Of a stretch of DNA of 23,915 nt, positions 6,426-14,318 are shown in pieces (within the stretch, counting starts at the first letter, position 1; every line of letters starts with the position of its first letter). A program made the translations under genes and the position numbers. The notes under the pieces were generated by a model. The model saw only the letters and a program-made list of their open reading frames with translations. It did not search any database and had not been told where the DNA came from. The DNA is taken from contig JAKIVF010000048.1 in assembly GCA_021647145.1 (NCBI GenBank), positions 1-23,915 of the forward strand, in the 5' to 3' direction. The stretch comes from Methylococcaceae bacterium. Its GTDB lineage: Bacteria; Pseudomonadota; Gammaproteobacteria; Methylococcales; Methylomonadaceae.

Positions 6426-7142
6426 ATGGAATTTCATTTAGCTTTTAGCGCCTCTTATTTTACTGCCTTTGCTATGGGCTTATTTAGCAGCCTTCACTGT
6501 ATTGGAATGTGTGGTTCTATCATTGGAACACTAACTCTGAGCCTCAAGCCAGACATTAGAAATAACAAAAAAACGTTATTTGGCTACGTTCTTAATTACA
6601 ATCTTGGTCGTGTTTTTAGTTATACTCTTGCAGGTTTTCTCCTAGGATCAATAGAGGCCATTTTGACACTTCCCCTAGGGTTAGAACATGGACATAGAAT
6701 TTTACAGTTATTGTCTGCAATAATTATGGTGAGTGCAGGTCTGTACATTGCAGGATGGTTTCCTCGTTTTGCATATATTGAAAAAGTAGGGGCGGGACTA
6801 TGGAAGCAATTAGAACCTTATGGACGAAAGTTAATACCTGTAAAAACAAGACTCCATGCATTTTTTTTTGGTATGATCTGGGGCTGGCTACCTTGTGGTC
6901 TTGTTTATGCCGCGCTTGCTTTATCCGTAACAACGGGTGATATTCTAAGAAGCTCTTTAACAATGCTCGCATTTGGACTAGGGACTTTGCCATCTGTAAT
7001 GGGAGTTGGTATAATGACGGATATATTAACCAAACTGTCTAAAATGCATCGCTTTAAACAAATTATTGGCATGCTTTTAGTTTTAGTTGCTTTAATTGCT
7101 GTATTCCCTGAGTTTTATCCTTTGCAATTACAACATTTTTAG
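6426..7142 (+). CDS. SafE/TauE-like (DsbD_2) inner-membrane protein
   Basis: This 238-residue polytopic protein has about six hydrophobic segments. The first carries the family hallmark SLHCIGMCG (Cys25, Cys29). A later one carries WGWLPCGLVY (Cys157). These cysteines in membrane segments are typical of the DsbD_2 family (often annotated sulfite exporter TauE/SafE or UreH-like), related to the electron-carrying core of DsbD/CcdA. Members near cytochrome oxidase and copper genes are thought to help copper delivery or thiol redox transfer. The gene diverges from the TonB receptor and is followed 31 bases later by a sigma-54 activator, so the two probably form an operon. No good ribosome binding site precedes ATG 6426. 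The next Met (residue 17) would cut into the first membrane segment, so the upstream start is kept. Confidence 0.85.
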   Translation: MEFHLAFSASYFTAFAMGLFSSLHCIGMCGSIIGTLTLSLKPDIRNNKKTLFGYVLNYNLGRVFSYTLAGFLLGSIEAILTLPLGLEHGHRILQLLSAIIMVSAGLYIAGWFPRFAYIEKVGAGLWKQLEPYGRKLIPVKTRLHAFFFGMIWGWLPCGLVYAALALSVTTGDILRSSLTMLAFGLGTLPSVMGVGIMTDILTKLSKMHRFKQIIGMLLVLVALIAVFPEFYPLQLQHF

Positions 7143-7173
7143 CCTTTATATTTATAATCTAAGGTAGATTTTT

Positions 7174-8130
7174 ATGGATTTTTTCAGTTCAAATATTGGC
7201 CACTCACCTGCTTTTGAGTCCATCATTCGTAGTGCTAAAATAGTAGCAACTACAGATGTAACTGTTTTAATTAAAGGCGAAACTGGTACAGGGAAAGAGG
7301 TTCTCGCTACCGCCATTCAAAATGATAGCTCTCGTTCAGACAAACCATTTATCACTTTAAACTGCGCTGCATTATCTGAAGGGCTAATTGAGTCTGAACT
7401 ATTTGGCCATAAAAAAGGTTCCTTTACAGGGGCTATTTCTAACAAACAAGGGTTATTCCAAGCAGCTAATGGCGGCACTTTATTTTTAGATGAAATTAAT
7501 TCACTACCGCTTGCCATTCAGACAAAGCTTCTACGTTTTTTAGAGTCTGGTGAGTGTTTAGGTGTGGGTGAAACAAAGCCATACAATGTTGATGTGCGAA
7601 TTATTGCCGCAACAAATGCAGACCTTAATAAACAAATAGCTGACGGAGGGTTTCGACAGGATTTATTTTTCCGTTTGAACGTAATCCCTATTGAGCTACC
7701 TTCACTCAAGCAACGAACTGAAGATATTGAAATTTTAGTGAAACATTTTTTAACTCAATTTTCGTCAACTCATTCAATTATCTCACCCAAGTTCAGTAAA
7801 CGTACTTTTAAAGTTTTACGTGGCTATCCATGGCCTGGAAATATTCGCGAGCTGCGTAACCTCTGTGAACGCCTATGCATACTTCTAGCAGGTCAAACTA
7901 TTGAACCCGAAAATCTTCCCCATGAATTCAATAGTTGCATTTCTGCCCCTGATGACTCTGCTTTTATTCTCCCTGAAATCGGCATACACTTAGATGAATT
8001 AGAAGCTGACATGATTCATCAAGCCTTAGCCAGAACCAATGGAAATAGAAGTAAATCAGCCAGACTACTTGGTATATCACGAGATACCTTACTCTATCGC
8101 ATTCAAAAGCATGGAATTGCGACACATTAA
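7174..8130 (+). CDS. Sigma-54-dependent activator without a sensory domain
   Basis: This 318-residue protein consists only of the AAA+ motor and a Fis-type DNA-binding domain. Visible motifs are Walker A GETGTGKE (35-42), the sigma-54 contact loop GSFTGA (82-87; most members have GAFTGA), Walker B LFLDEI (103-108), arginine-finger region RQDLFFRL (161-168) and GNIREL (222-227). A C-terminal helix-turn-helix follows (about 290-313, SKSARLLGISRDTLLYRIQK). It should remodel RNA polymerase-sigma54 at -24/-12 promoters. With no receiver, GAF or PAS domain, it must be controlled by a partner protein, as PspF is by PspA, or by its expression level. It follows the SafE-like gene with AAGGTAG before the ATG, and ends 13 bases from the convergent pdxJ. 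I saw no clear sigma-54 promoter by eye, so its targets are unknown. Confidence 0.9.
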   Translation: MDFFSSNIGHSPAFESIIRSAKIVATTDVTVLIKGETGTGKEVLATAIQNDSSRSDKPFITLNCAALSEGLIESELFGHKKGSFTGAISNKQGLFQAANGGTLFLDEINSLPLAIQTKLLRFLESGECLGVGETKPYNVDVRIIAATNADLNKQIADGGFRQDLFFRLNVIPIELPSLKQRTEDIEILVKHFLTQFSSTHSIISPKFSKRTFKVLRGYPWPGNIRELRNLCERLCILLAGQTIEPENLPHEFNSCISAPDDSAFILPEIGIHLDELEADMIHQALARTNGNRSKSARLLGISRDTLLYRIQKHGIATH

Positions 8131-8143
8131 AATCACTCCTTAT

Positions 8144-8893
8144 TCATAATACAAGCTCGGCTCTACTATCCCTCATCAGTTTTTTCAAATCTCTAACCGT
8201 CTGCTCTAGTCCAAAAAAGATAGACTGAGCAATAATTGAGTGCCCTATATTTAGCTCAACTATTTCAGCAATTCTACAAATCGGCTCTACATTGTGAATG
8301 GTTAAACCATGTCCTGCATTTACTTGTAGCCCAGCAGAAAATGCATATTCTGTTGCTTGTTGAATCCTCGCTAATTCAGCCTTTTGAATCTGACTGCTTC
8401 CTGCATTAGCATAACATCCTGTGTGTAATTCAATCACCGTTGCACCAGTAGTAACAGCTGCATCAATTTGTTTAAACTCGGGATCAATAAACAATGAAAC
8501 CTCAATTCCTTTATCAATTAAAGTATGGCAGACTTTTTTCATTCGACCTGGACTACTAGCCACATCCAAACCTCCTTCCGTTGTCAGTTCTTCTCGTTTT
8601 TCAGGAACTAGACAACAAGCAACAGGTTTAACCTTACAAGCTAAAGCAACCATTTCATCAGCCACTGCCATTTCAAGATTAAGCCGAGTTTGAAGTGCTT
8701 CTTGTAACAAATAAATATCTCTATCCTGAATATGCCTACGATCTTCCCTTAAATGAGCAGTAATACCATCAGCCCCAGCTTGTTCTGCTATTAACGCTGC
8801 CTGAATTGGGTCTGGGTACTTCGTACCCCTAGCTTGTCGAAGAGTCGCAACATGATCAATATTAACCCCTAATAAAATAGTTTTTTTTTTCAT
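8144..8893 (-). CDS. pdxJ: Pyridoxine 5'-phosphate synthase
   Basis: PdxJ joins 1-deoxyxylulose 5-phosphate with 3-amino-2-oxopropyl phosphate to make pyridoxine 5'-phosphate, the last ring-forming step of vitamin B6 synthesis. The 249-residue length is normal. The N-terminal GVNIDHVATLRQARG (9-23) and ITAHLREDRRHI (44-55) are PdxJ signatures, and the ELHTGCYA and VNAGHGL segments hold further phosphate and active-site positions. Its ATG overlaps the recO stop codon (ATGA), so the two are translationally coupled. This recO-pdxJ order is standard in gammaproteobacteria. It is the last gene of the long rpoE block. The coding sequence begins with a run of ten A residues after the ATG. Confidence 0.97.
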   Translation of the reverse strand: MKKKTILLGVNIDHVATLRQARGTKYPDPIQAALIAEQAGADGITAHLREDRRHIQDRDIYLLQEALQTRLNLEMAVADEMVALACKVKPVACCLVPEKREELTTEGGLDVASSPGRMKKVCHTLIDKGIEVSLFIDPEFKQIDAAVTTGATVIELHTGCYANAGSSQIQKAELARIQQATEYAFSAGLQVNAGHGLTIHNVEPICRIAEIVELNIGHSIIAQSIFFGLEQTVRDLKKLMRDSRAELVL

Positions 8894-9600
8894 AATTGTT
8901 TAATAATTTGAGCCAAAACTTTCCTACTTTTTAATTCTTTCCCTTTTAATTGAAAGTCGATTATGCGCCTCATTAATCGTTTTGATTCATATAAGGCAAG
9001 TTTATTTAAATCTCTTCTTTCATCCAAAGCAAGTAATGAATCTCCGCTAATATAGCCTTTTAAATGTTCAATCATACCAAGTTCAGGGCTAAACAAATAC
9101 ATTGCCTTTTTTTTTACTAGCATTGCTAGTTTTGCATCGTATTTTAACTGGACACCATAACCAAGACACTCAATCAGATTTAACTCAAAAAACCTTAATG
9201 TTTGTTCAACTTTTAAAGAAGAGTGACTCAATAGAATTAAACAACGTCGATATTCAGTAAAAACTTCTGGGTGAGGGTCATATTTGTGCAGAAAAAAAAA
9301 GACTAATTCATTAATATAAAAACCACAATACAAAGATAGTCCTTTTAAAGGATGATTTAATGAATCTAATTCTACATGGGTAAGTATTTTTAAGTCGTTC
9401 TTTCCAACATAAGAAAGTTTTAAAGAACTAAAAGGTAGTAGTAAACCAGCCCACTTAGATTTTTTCTTTCTAACACCCTTTGCAAGAATAGATACAATAC
9501 CAAATTCTTTAGTAAGTACTTCAAAAATCAAACTTGTTTCACGATATTTTTTATGTCGTAAAATATATGCTGATTGTAATTGAACAACGGAGCCATTCAT
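8890..9600 (-). CDS. recO: DNA repair protein RecO
   Basis: RecO works with RecR to load RecA on SSB-coated single-stranded DNA and can anneal strands, so it acts in gap repair. The protein is 236 residues, a normal length. The N-terminal OB-fold region is clear (AYILRHKKYRETSLIFEVLT, then ILAKGVRKKKS). The helical C-terminal domain follows without a zinc-finger cysteine set, as in the enterobacterial type. The stop overlaps the pdxJ start by four bases. A 90-bp gap separates it from era upstream, the second-largest gap in the block. No terminator is seen there, so the gene is probably still read from the upstream promoter. Confidence 0.95.
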   Translation of the reverse strand: MNGSVVQLQSAYILRHKKYRETSLIFEVLTKEFGIVSILAKGVRKKKSKWAGLLLPFSSLKLSYVGKNDLKILTHVELDSLNHPLKGLSLYCGFYINELVFFFLHKYDPHPEVFTEYRRCLILLSHSSLKVEQTLRFFELNLIECLGYGVQLKYDAKLAMLVKKKAMYLFSPELGMIEHLKGYISGDSLLALDERRDLNKLALYESKRLMRRIIDFQLKGKELKSRKVLAQIIKQL

Positions 9601-9690
9601 TACACTATATAACCAAGCAAAACTATCAAAGGAATTATATTAGAAATATAAATGTAATTATGAAATTAGAGTGTGTAGAAAAGCAGTTTT

Positions 9691-10575
9691 TTACGTATCC
9701 TTAAGACCTAAACTTTGAAGAGCACGTTCATTATTAGCCCAGCCTTTTTTTACTTTAACCCAAAGTTGTAAATACACCTTTTGGCTAATTAACTTTTCAA
9801 TATCTACTCTAGCATCTGAACCAACCTTTTTTAGCATTTCTCCCTGCTTACCAATCACAATATTTTTCTGGCTACTCCGTTCTACCCAGATAACAGCATA
9901 AATCTTAGAGATATTTGCTAATTCTTCATATCGTTCAATCTCAACAGTCAAAGAATAAGGTAACTCATCTCCCAAACGTCTTGTTAGTTTTTCTCGAATA
10001 ATCTCGGCTGCTAAAAACCGCTCAGGGCGATCAGTTATCTGGTCAACAGGATAGATCAAATCATTTTCTGGTAATAAATTAAACAGGACTTTTTCTAATT
10101 CATCTAAATTTGTTTTTTTTAAGGCTGAAATTGGAAGTATTTCTTGAAAGGGATATTTATTTTTTGCCTCATCAAAAAAAGTTAACAAAGCTTCTTTTTC
10201 TTTAACTTTATCGACTTTATTAACTGCCAGAACAACCGGCAGTCCTGCACGTTCAAGCTTTTTAAAAATCACATCATCGTATTCATGCCATGAAAGACCA
10301 TCAATTAACCAGACAACGACATCCACACCAAACAGTACATTATCTGCTGTTTTATTTAGATATCGATTTAATGCCTTTTTTTCAACCTTATGCATTCCAG
10401 GGCTATCCATAAATATAATTTGCCCTGCTTCTTTTGTGTTGATACCAAGAATACGATGCCGAGTGGTTTGTGGTTTTCTTGAAGTGATACTTATCTTTTG
10501 ACCTAACATATGATTCATCAATGTCGACTTACCAACATTAGGGCGACCAATTAAAGCAACATAACCACAATTCAT
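9691..10575 (-). CDS. era: GTPase Era, 30S ribosomal subunit maturation
   Basis: Era binds the 3' end of 16S rRNA and helps 30S subunit assembly and 16S processing. The 294-residue protein has the GTPase boxes GRPNVGKST (G1), DSPGMHK (G3, with the usual DTPG changed to DSPG), NKVDK (G4) and SALKK (G5). The C-terminal KH domain contains VIGKQGEMLKKVG, the RNA-binding GxxG-type loop region. It starts directly after the rnc stop with no gap, so the two are coupled; the rnc-era pairing is conserved and links rRNA cutting and assembly. The N-terminus is a few residues shorter than in E. coli, which is common. Confidence 0.97.
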   Translation of the reverse strand: MNCGYVALIGRPNVGKSTLMNHMLGQKISITSRKPQTTRHRILGINTKEAGQIIFMDSPGMHKVEKKALNRYLNKTADNVLFGVDVVVWLIDGLSWHEYDDVIFKKLERAGLPVVLAVNKVDKVKEKEALLTFFDEAKNKYPFQEILPISALKKTNLDELEKVLFNLLPENDLIYPVDQITDRPERFLAAEIIREKLTRRLGDELPYSLTVEIERYEELANISKIYAVIWVERSSQKNIVIGKQGEMLKKVGSDARVDIEKLISQKVYLQLWVKVKKGWANNERALQSLGLKDT

Positions 10576-11259
10576 TTATTTATCATTCTTCTTAATAATT
10601 TCTAACATTTTTTCAGCTGCAGACTGCTCTGCTCTTTTCCTAGAGACTCCTGCCCCAATACTCGTTTCATCTATCAAAACTGTTGTACATTTGACACTAA
10701 AAGTTTGTGCGTGAGCAGCACCTGTCATTTTGATTAGCTCATAAGCTGGTAATTCTTTTTTTCTGGATTGCATTAGTTCTTGTAATTGAGTTTTAGGATC
10801 TTTACTCCAGTTATTGAGGTCTAAGGCTGCAAGTTTACTGGAAAATAAATTTAACACCCAGTCTTCGCAAACTCTACTCCCCTGATCCTTGAGCAAAGCC
10901 CCCATAATGGCCTCTACTGCATCAGATAAGATTGAATCTCGCCTATAGCCACCACTTTTTAATTCCCCAGAGCCTAAAATCAGATAATCACCTAACTGAT
11001 GCTCTCTGGCTAATTCAGCTAAAGAAGTTTGATTAACAAGGCTTGCTCTAAGTCTACTTAACTCACCCTCACTCGCCTTTGGAAACATCTCATAAAGTTT
11101 ATGAGCGATAACAAAACCAAGAATCGAATCACCTAAATATTCAAGTCGCTCGTTATTATTGGCACCGGCACTACGATGAGTTAAAGCCATTTTGAACAAC
11201 AAAGGTTGCTCAAAGGTTAAACCAAGTTTTTTAGCAAGGTCTTCTGGTTTTTTGATCAC
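10576..11259 (-). CDS. rnc: Ribonuclease III
   Basis: RNase III cuts double-stranded RNA, including the 30S rRNA precursor and many mRNA stems. At 227 residues it has the catalytic domain with signature ERLEYLGDS (37-45; Glu40 and Asp44) and the second acidic pair Asp113 and Glu116 (SDAVEA). A double-stranded-RNA-binding domain follows at about 153-223 (DPKTQLQELMQ at its start, then SRKRAEQSAAEKML). The GTG start overlaps the stop of the upstream DUF4845 gene (GTGA). In many bacteria RNase III controls its own operon by cutting a leader stem; no such stem was identified here. Confidence 0.97.
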   Translation of the reverse strand: MIKKPEDLAKKLGLTFEQPLLFKMALTHRSAGANNNERLEYLGDSILGFVIAHKLYEMFPKASEGELSRLRASLVNQTSLAELAREHQLGDYLILGSGELKSGGYRRDSILSDAVEAIMGALLKDQGSRVCEDWVLNLFSSKLAALDLNNWSKDPKTQLQELMQSRKKELPAYELIKMTGAAHAQTFSVKCTTVLIDETSIGAGVSRKRAEQSAAEKMLEIIKKNDK

Positions 11260-11636
11260 GTACCTTCGCCGGCCTCAAACGATTCATTAAATTCAACAAG
11301 CACGCTTAAATTACCTAAAATTTTCTCGACCCTTTCGTAATTAAGTTCAACGCTAATATAGTTGACTCTCTTAATAATATCAAAGTCATCTATTTTAATT
11401 TTATCGACATAATTCATATTTAATCGTTTAGCTAGTGACATTCTAACCTCATGCTTGCTCATATTTTCAACATTGCTCAGGTTTTTAACATCAGTAATCG
11501 CTGTAGTGATTTTGTTATGGTTTAAGTAGATAGGACCAATTTTAAAAGCTAAAAGGGTAAAAAAAGCGATTATTCCAAGAATTAACATAATACTAATAAA
11601 TGTTAATCCTCTTTGTTTAGTTATTGAACGAGCCAT
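11256..11636 (-). CDS. DUF4845 family membrane-anchored protein
   Basis: This 126-residue protein has one N-terminal membrane segment (about 9-32, GLTFISIMLILGIIAFFTLL) preceded by basic residues, then a short soluble domain presumably in the periplasm. The N-terminal RGLT.I...L.I resembles a pilin-like N-terminus, which is typical of DUF4845. Proteins of this family sit between lepB and rnc in many gamma- and betaproteobacteria, exactly as here, and their function is unknown. The stop overlaps the rnc start by four bases. The position suggests co-translation with rnc rather than any known shared pathway. Confidence 0.9.
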   Translation of the reverse strand: MARSITKQRGLTFISIMLILGIIAFFTLLAFKIGPIYLNHNKITTAITDVKNLSNVENMSKHEVRMSLAKRLNMNYVDKIKIDDFDIIKRVNYISVELNYERVEKILGNLSVLVEFNESFEAGEGT

Positions 11637-11680
11637 TATATCTCCAAAGTAAAGTTATTCAATTACTTTGTAAGTTTAGA

Positions 11681-12457
11681 CTATTTCAAGATAGTTCCAA
11701 TTCGATCAAAGCCGATACCTTTATGCTCCCAGTCCCAACTCATCCAAATTAAAAATGCTTTTCCCACTAAATTTTCTTCTGGTACTGTCCCCCAGTATCG
11801 ACTATCGTTACTATTATCACGATTATCACCCATAACAAAATAGTGACCTTCGGGTACAACAAAAATACCTTCTACAGAAGGAACGCCTTTCCTAATTAGA
11901 ATACTATGCTCAACAGTCGAGAGATTTTCAGATATATGCTCGGCACCCATCATATTCATTCCCTCTCCTATCGCCTGATAAGCCCCCAACGAGACCTGTT
12001 TTGCCGGCTGTCCATTAATAAGTATTTTTTTCTGGTAATATGCAACTCTATCCCCTGGCACCCCAACCACTCGTTTTATATAATCAACTTCTGGTTTTTG
12101 GGGGAATCGAAAAACGACAATATCCCCTCTTTCTGGCTTATTAATTTCTATGATTTTATTATTTAATACAGGAAGCCGAATACCATAGGTAAATTTATTA
12201 ACCAGAATAAAGTCACCAATCAATAAGGTTGGCATCATTGAACCCGAAGGAATTCGGAAAGGCTCTGCTATAAAAGAACGTAAAATCAGAACAATAAATA
12301 CTATTGGAAAAAATGAGTGTGCATACTCTACAAGCAAAGGCTCTTTTTGCGAGGTCGGATCTATCTTGGACAGCTTTAAAAATAATAGATAGCCGCCCCA
12401 AATTATCCCAGTAACCAAGCTTGCAATAACTAGAAAAAATGAAAAATCGTAGTCCAT
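11681..12457 (-). CDS. lepB: Signal peptidase I
   Basis: LepB removes signal peptides from exported proteins at the periplasmic face of the inner membrane. The 258-residue protein has two N-terminal membrane segments (about 4-28 and 48-64). The catalytic serine is Ser73 in IPSGSMMPTL and the general-base lysine is Lys128 in DYIKRVVGVPGD. The conserved C-terminal box GDNRDNSNDSRYWG is present. It lies 58 bases downstream of lepA, the usual lepA-lepB pairing. Its substrates likely include MucB, MucD and the TonB receptor encoded in this window. Confidence 0.97.
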   Translation of the reverse strand: MDYDFSFFLVIASLVTGIIWGGYLLFLKLSKIDPTSQKEPLLVEYAHSFFPIVFIVLILRSFIAEPFRIPSGSMMPTLLIGDFILVNKFTYGIRLPVLNNKIIEINKPERGDIVVFRFPQKPEVDYIKRVVGVPGDRVAYYQKKILINGQPAKQVSLGAYQAIGEGMNMMGAEHISENLSTVEHSILIRKGVPSVEGIFVVPEGHYFVMGDNRDNSNDSRYWGTVPEENLVGKAFLIWMSWDWEHKGIGFDRIGTILK

Positions 12458-12515
12458 ATGAATCGTTAAATAATGATAAGGTTAAAAAAAGAATATTTTA
12501 AAGTGTGGAACACAA

Positions 12516-14315
12516 TTATTCTTTATTTATTTGTAAAACAGCAAGAAAAGCTTCTTGAGGTATTTCTATACTACCTACTTGCTTCATTCGTTTTTTACCC
12601 GCTTTTTGTTTTTCTAACAGTTTTTTCTTTCGCGAAATATCACCACCATAGCATTTAGCCGTCACATTCTTTCTCATCGCTTTTACCGTTGATCTGGCAA
12701 TAACCTTTGACCCTATTGCAGCCTGAATTGCAACTTCGTACATTTGTCTGGGAATCAATTCTTTCATTTTTTCAACCAGATCTCGCCCTCTACTCTGGCT
12801 AAGGTCTTTATGAACTATAACTGATAAAGCATCCACTTTATCACTATTAATTAAAACATCCAATTTAATCAATGCAGCCGGTTCAAAACGAATAAACTCA
12901 TATTCAAAAGAAGCATAACCACGGCTGACAGATTTCAAACGATCAAAAAAATCAAGCACAACCTCACTCATTGGCAATTCATAGCTTAAAGAAACTTGTC
13001 TTCCTGCATATTGCATATTCTTTTGAACACCACGTTTTTCTACACAAAGATTTATAACACCGCCTAAGTATTCTTGCGGCACCAGAATATTCGCCAAGAT
13101 GATAGGTTCTCTAACTTCCAAAATTGTCCCTGCATCAGGTAATTTTGCAGGGTTATCAACCATCAAAACCTCACCAGAATGAACTTCAACCTCGTAAACT
13201 ACAGTTGGTGCGGTGGTAATCAAATCGATATTATATTCTCTTTCTAATCGCTCTTGAACTATTTCCATATGCAGCATACCCAAAAAACCACAACGAAAAC
13301 CAAAACCCAGGGCTTGAGAGGTCTCTGGTTCAAAATATAGAGATGCATCATTTAGGCGAAGTTTATCTAACGCCTCCCTCATGTTCCCGTAATCATTAGA
13401 ACTAACAGGATAAAGGCCTGCAAAAACTCTTGGCTGTATTTTCTCAAAACCTGCAAGCATTTCTTTTGCTGGTTTGTCTGCCGCGGTAATAGTGTCTCCT
13501 ACTGGAGCGCCATATATATCCTTAATACCAGCAACAATAAAGCCCACCTCTCCCGCACTTAATACACCCGTTTCTTTTTGTTTCGGTGTGTAAACTCCGA
13601 TTTTTTCTGCTAAATAAAATTTCCCGGTAGACATCACCATCAATTTTTGCTTTTTACGCAAACTGCCATTCACAATACGTACTAATGAAACCACACCTAA
13701 ATAATTATCAAACCAAGAATCAATAATAAGTGCTTGTAATGGGCCATTCTCATCTCCAGTCGGTGGTGGAATTTTTTTCACTAATTGCTCTAATACCCCT
13801 TCTACACCAATTCCTGTCTTAGCACTAATTTTAAGTGCTTCATCCGCAGGAATACCGATAACATCTTCAATTTCAGCCATTACTCGCTCAGGCTCGGCCG
13901 AAGGAAGGTCAATTTTATTAAGTACTGGCACGACTTCAAGCCCTTGCTCTATTGCTGTGTAGCAATTTGCAACACTCTGTGCTTCTACTCCCTGTGCTGC
14001 ATCAACAATCAATAATGCACCCTCACAAGCAGCAAGTGAACGAGAGACTTCATAAGAAAAATCCACATGTCCAGGGGTATCAATAAAATTTAATTGATAA
14101 GTTTCTCCATCATCCGCAGTATAATTAAGTGTGACACTTTGAGCCTTAATCGTAATTCCCCGCTCTCTTTCAATATCCATTGAATCAAGAACTTGAGCCT
14201 CCATTTCTCTTGCCGTCAACCCTCCGCAAATCTGGATAAATCTATCTGCAAGCGTTGATTTTCCATGATCTATATGCGCGATAATTGAAAAATTTCTTAT
14301 TTTTTTTTGATCCAC
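12516..14315 (-). CDS. lepA: Translation factor LepA (EF4)
   Basis: LepA is a ribosome-associated GTPase related to EF-G. It influences elongation and 30S biogenesis and was first described as a back-translocase. At 599 residues it has full length. The G1 box AHIDHGKST is near the N-terminus, followed by the switch region RERGITIKAQSV, then DTPGHVDF (G3) and NKIDLP (G4). The LepA-specific C-terminal domain ends near RKKKLLEKQKAGKKRMK. The start is GTG, three bases after the mucD stop. It fits because the next residues (IRNFSIIAHIDHGKS) match the usual LepA N-terminus. Confidence 0.97.
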   Translation of the reverse strand: MDQKKIRNFSIIAHIDHGKSTLADRFIQICGGLTAREMEAQVLDSMDIERERGITIKAQSVTLNYTADDGETYQLNFIDTPGHVDFSYEVSRSLAACEGALLIVDAAQGVEAQSVANCYTAIEQGLEVVPVLNKIDLPSAEPERVMAEIEDVIGIPADEALKISAKTGIGVEGVLEQLVKKIPPPTGDENGPLQALIIDSWFDNYLGVVSLVRIVNGSLRKKQKLMVMSTGKFYLAEKIGVYTPKQKETGVLSAGEVGFIVAGIKDIYGAPVGDTITAADKPAKEMLAGFEKIQPRVFAGLYPVSSNDYGNMREALDKLRLNDASLYFEPETSQALGFGFRCGFLGMLHMEIVQERLEREYNIDLITTAPTVVYEVEVHSGEVLMVDNPAKLPDAGTILEVREPIILANILVPQEYLGGVINLCVEKRGVQKNMQYAGRQVSLSYELPMSEVVLDFFDRLKSVSRGYASFEYEFIRFEPAALIKLDVLINSDKVDALSVIVHKDLSQSRGRDLVEKMKELIPRQMYEVAIQAAIGSKVIARSTVKAMRKNVTAKCYGGDISRKKKLLEKQKAGKKRMKQVGSIEIPQEAFLAVLQINKE

Positions 14316-14318
14316 AGT

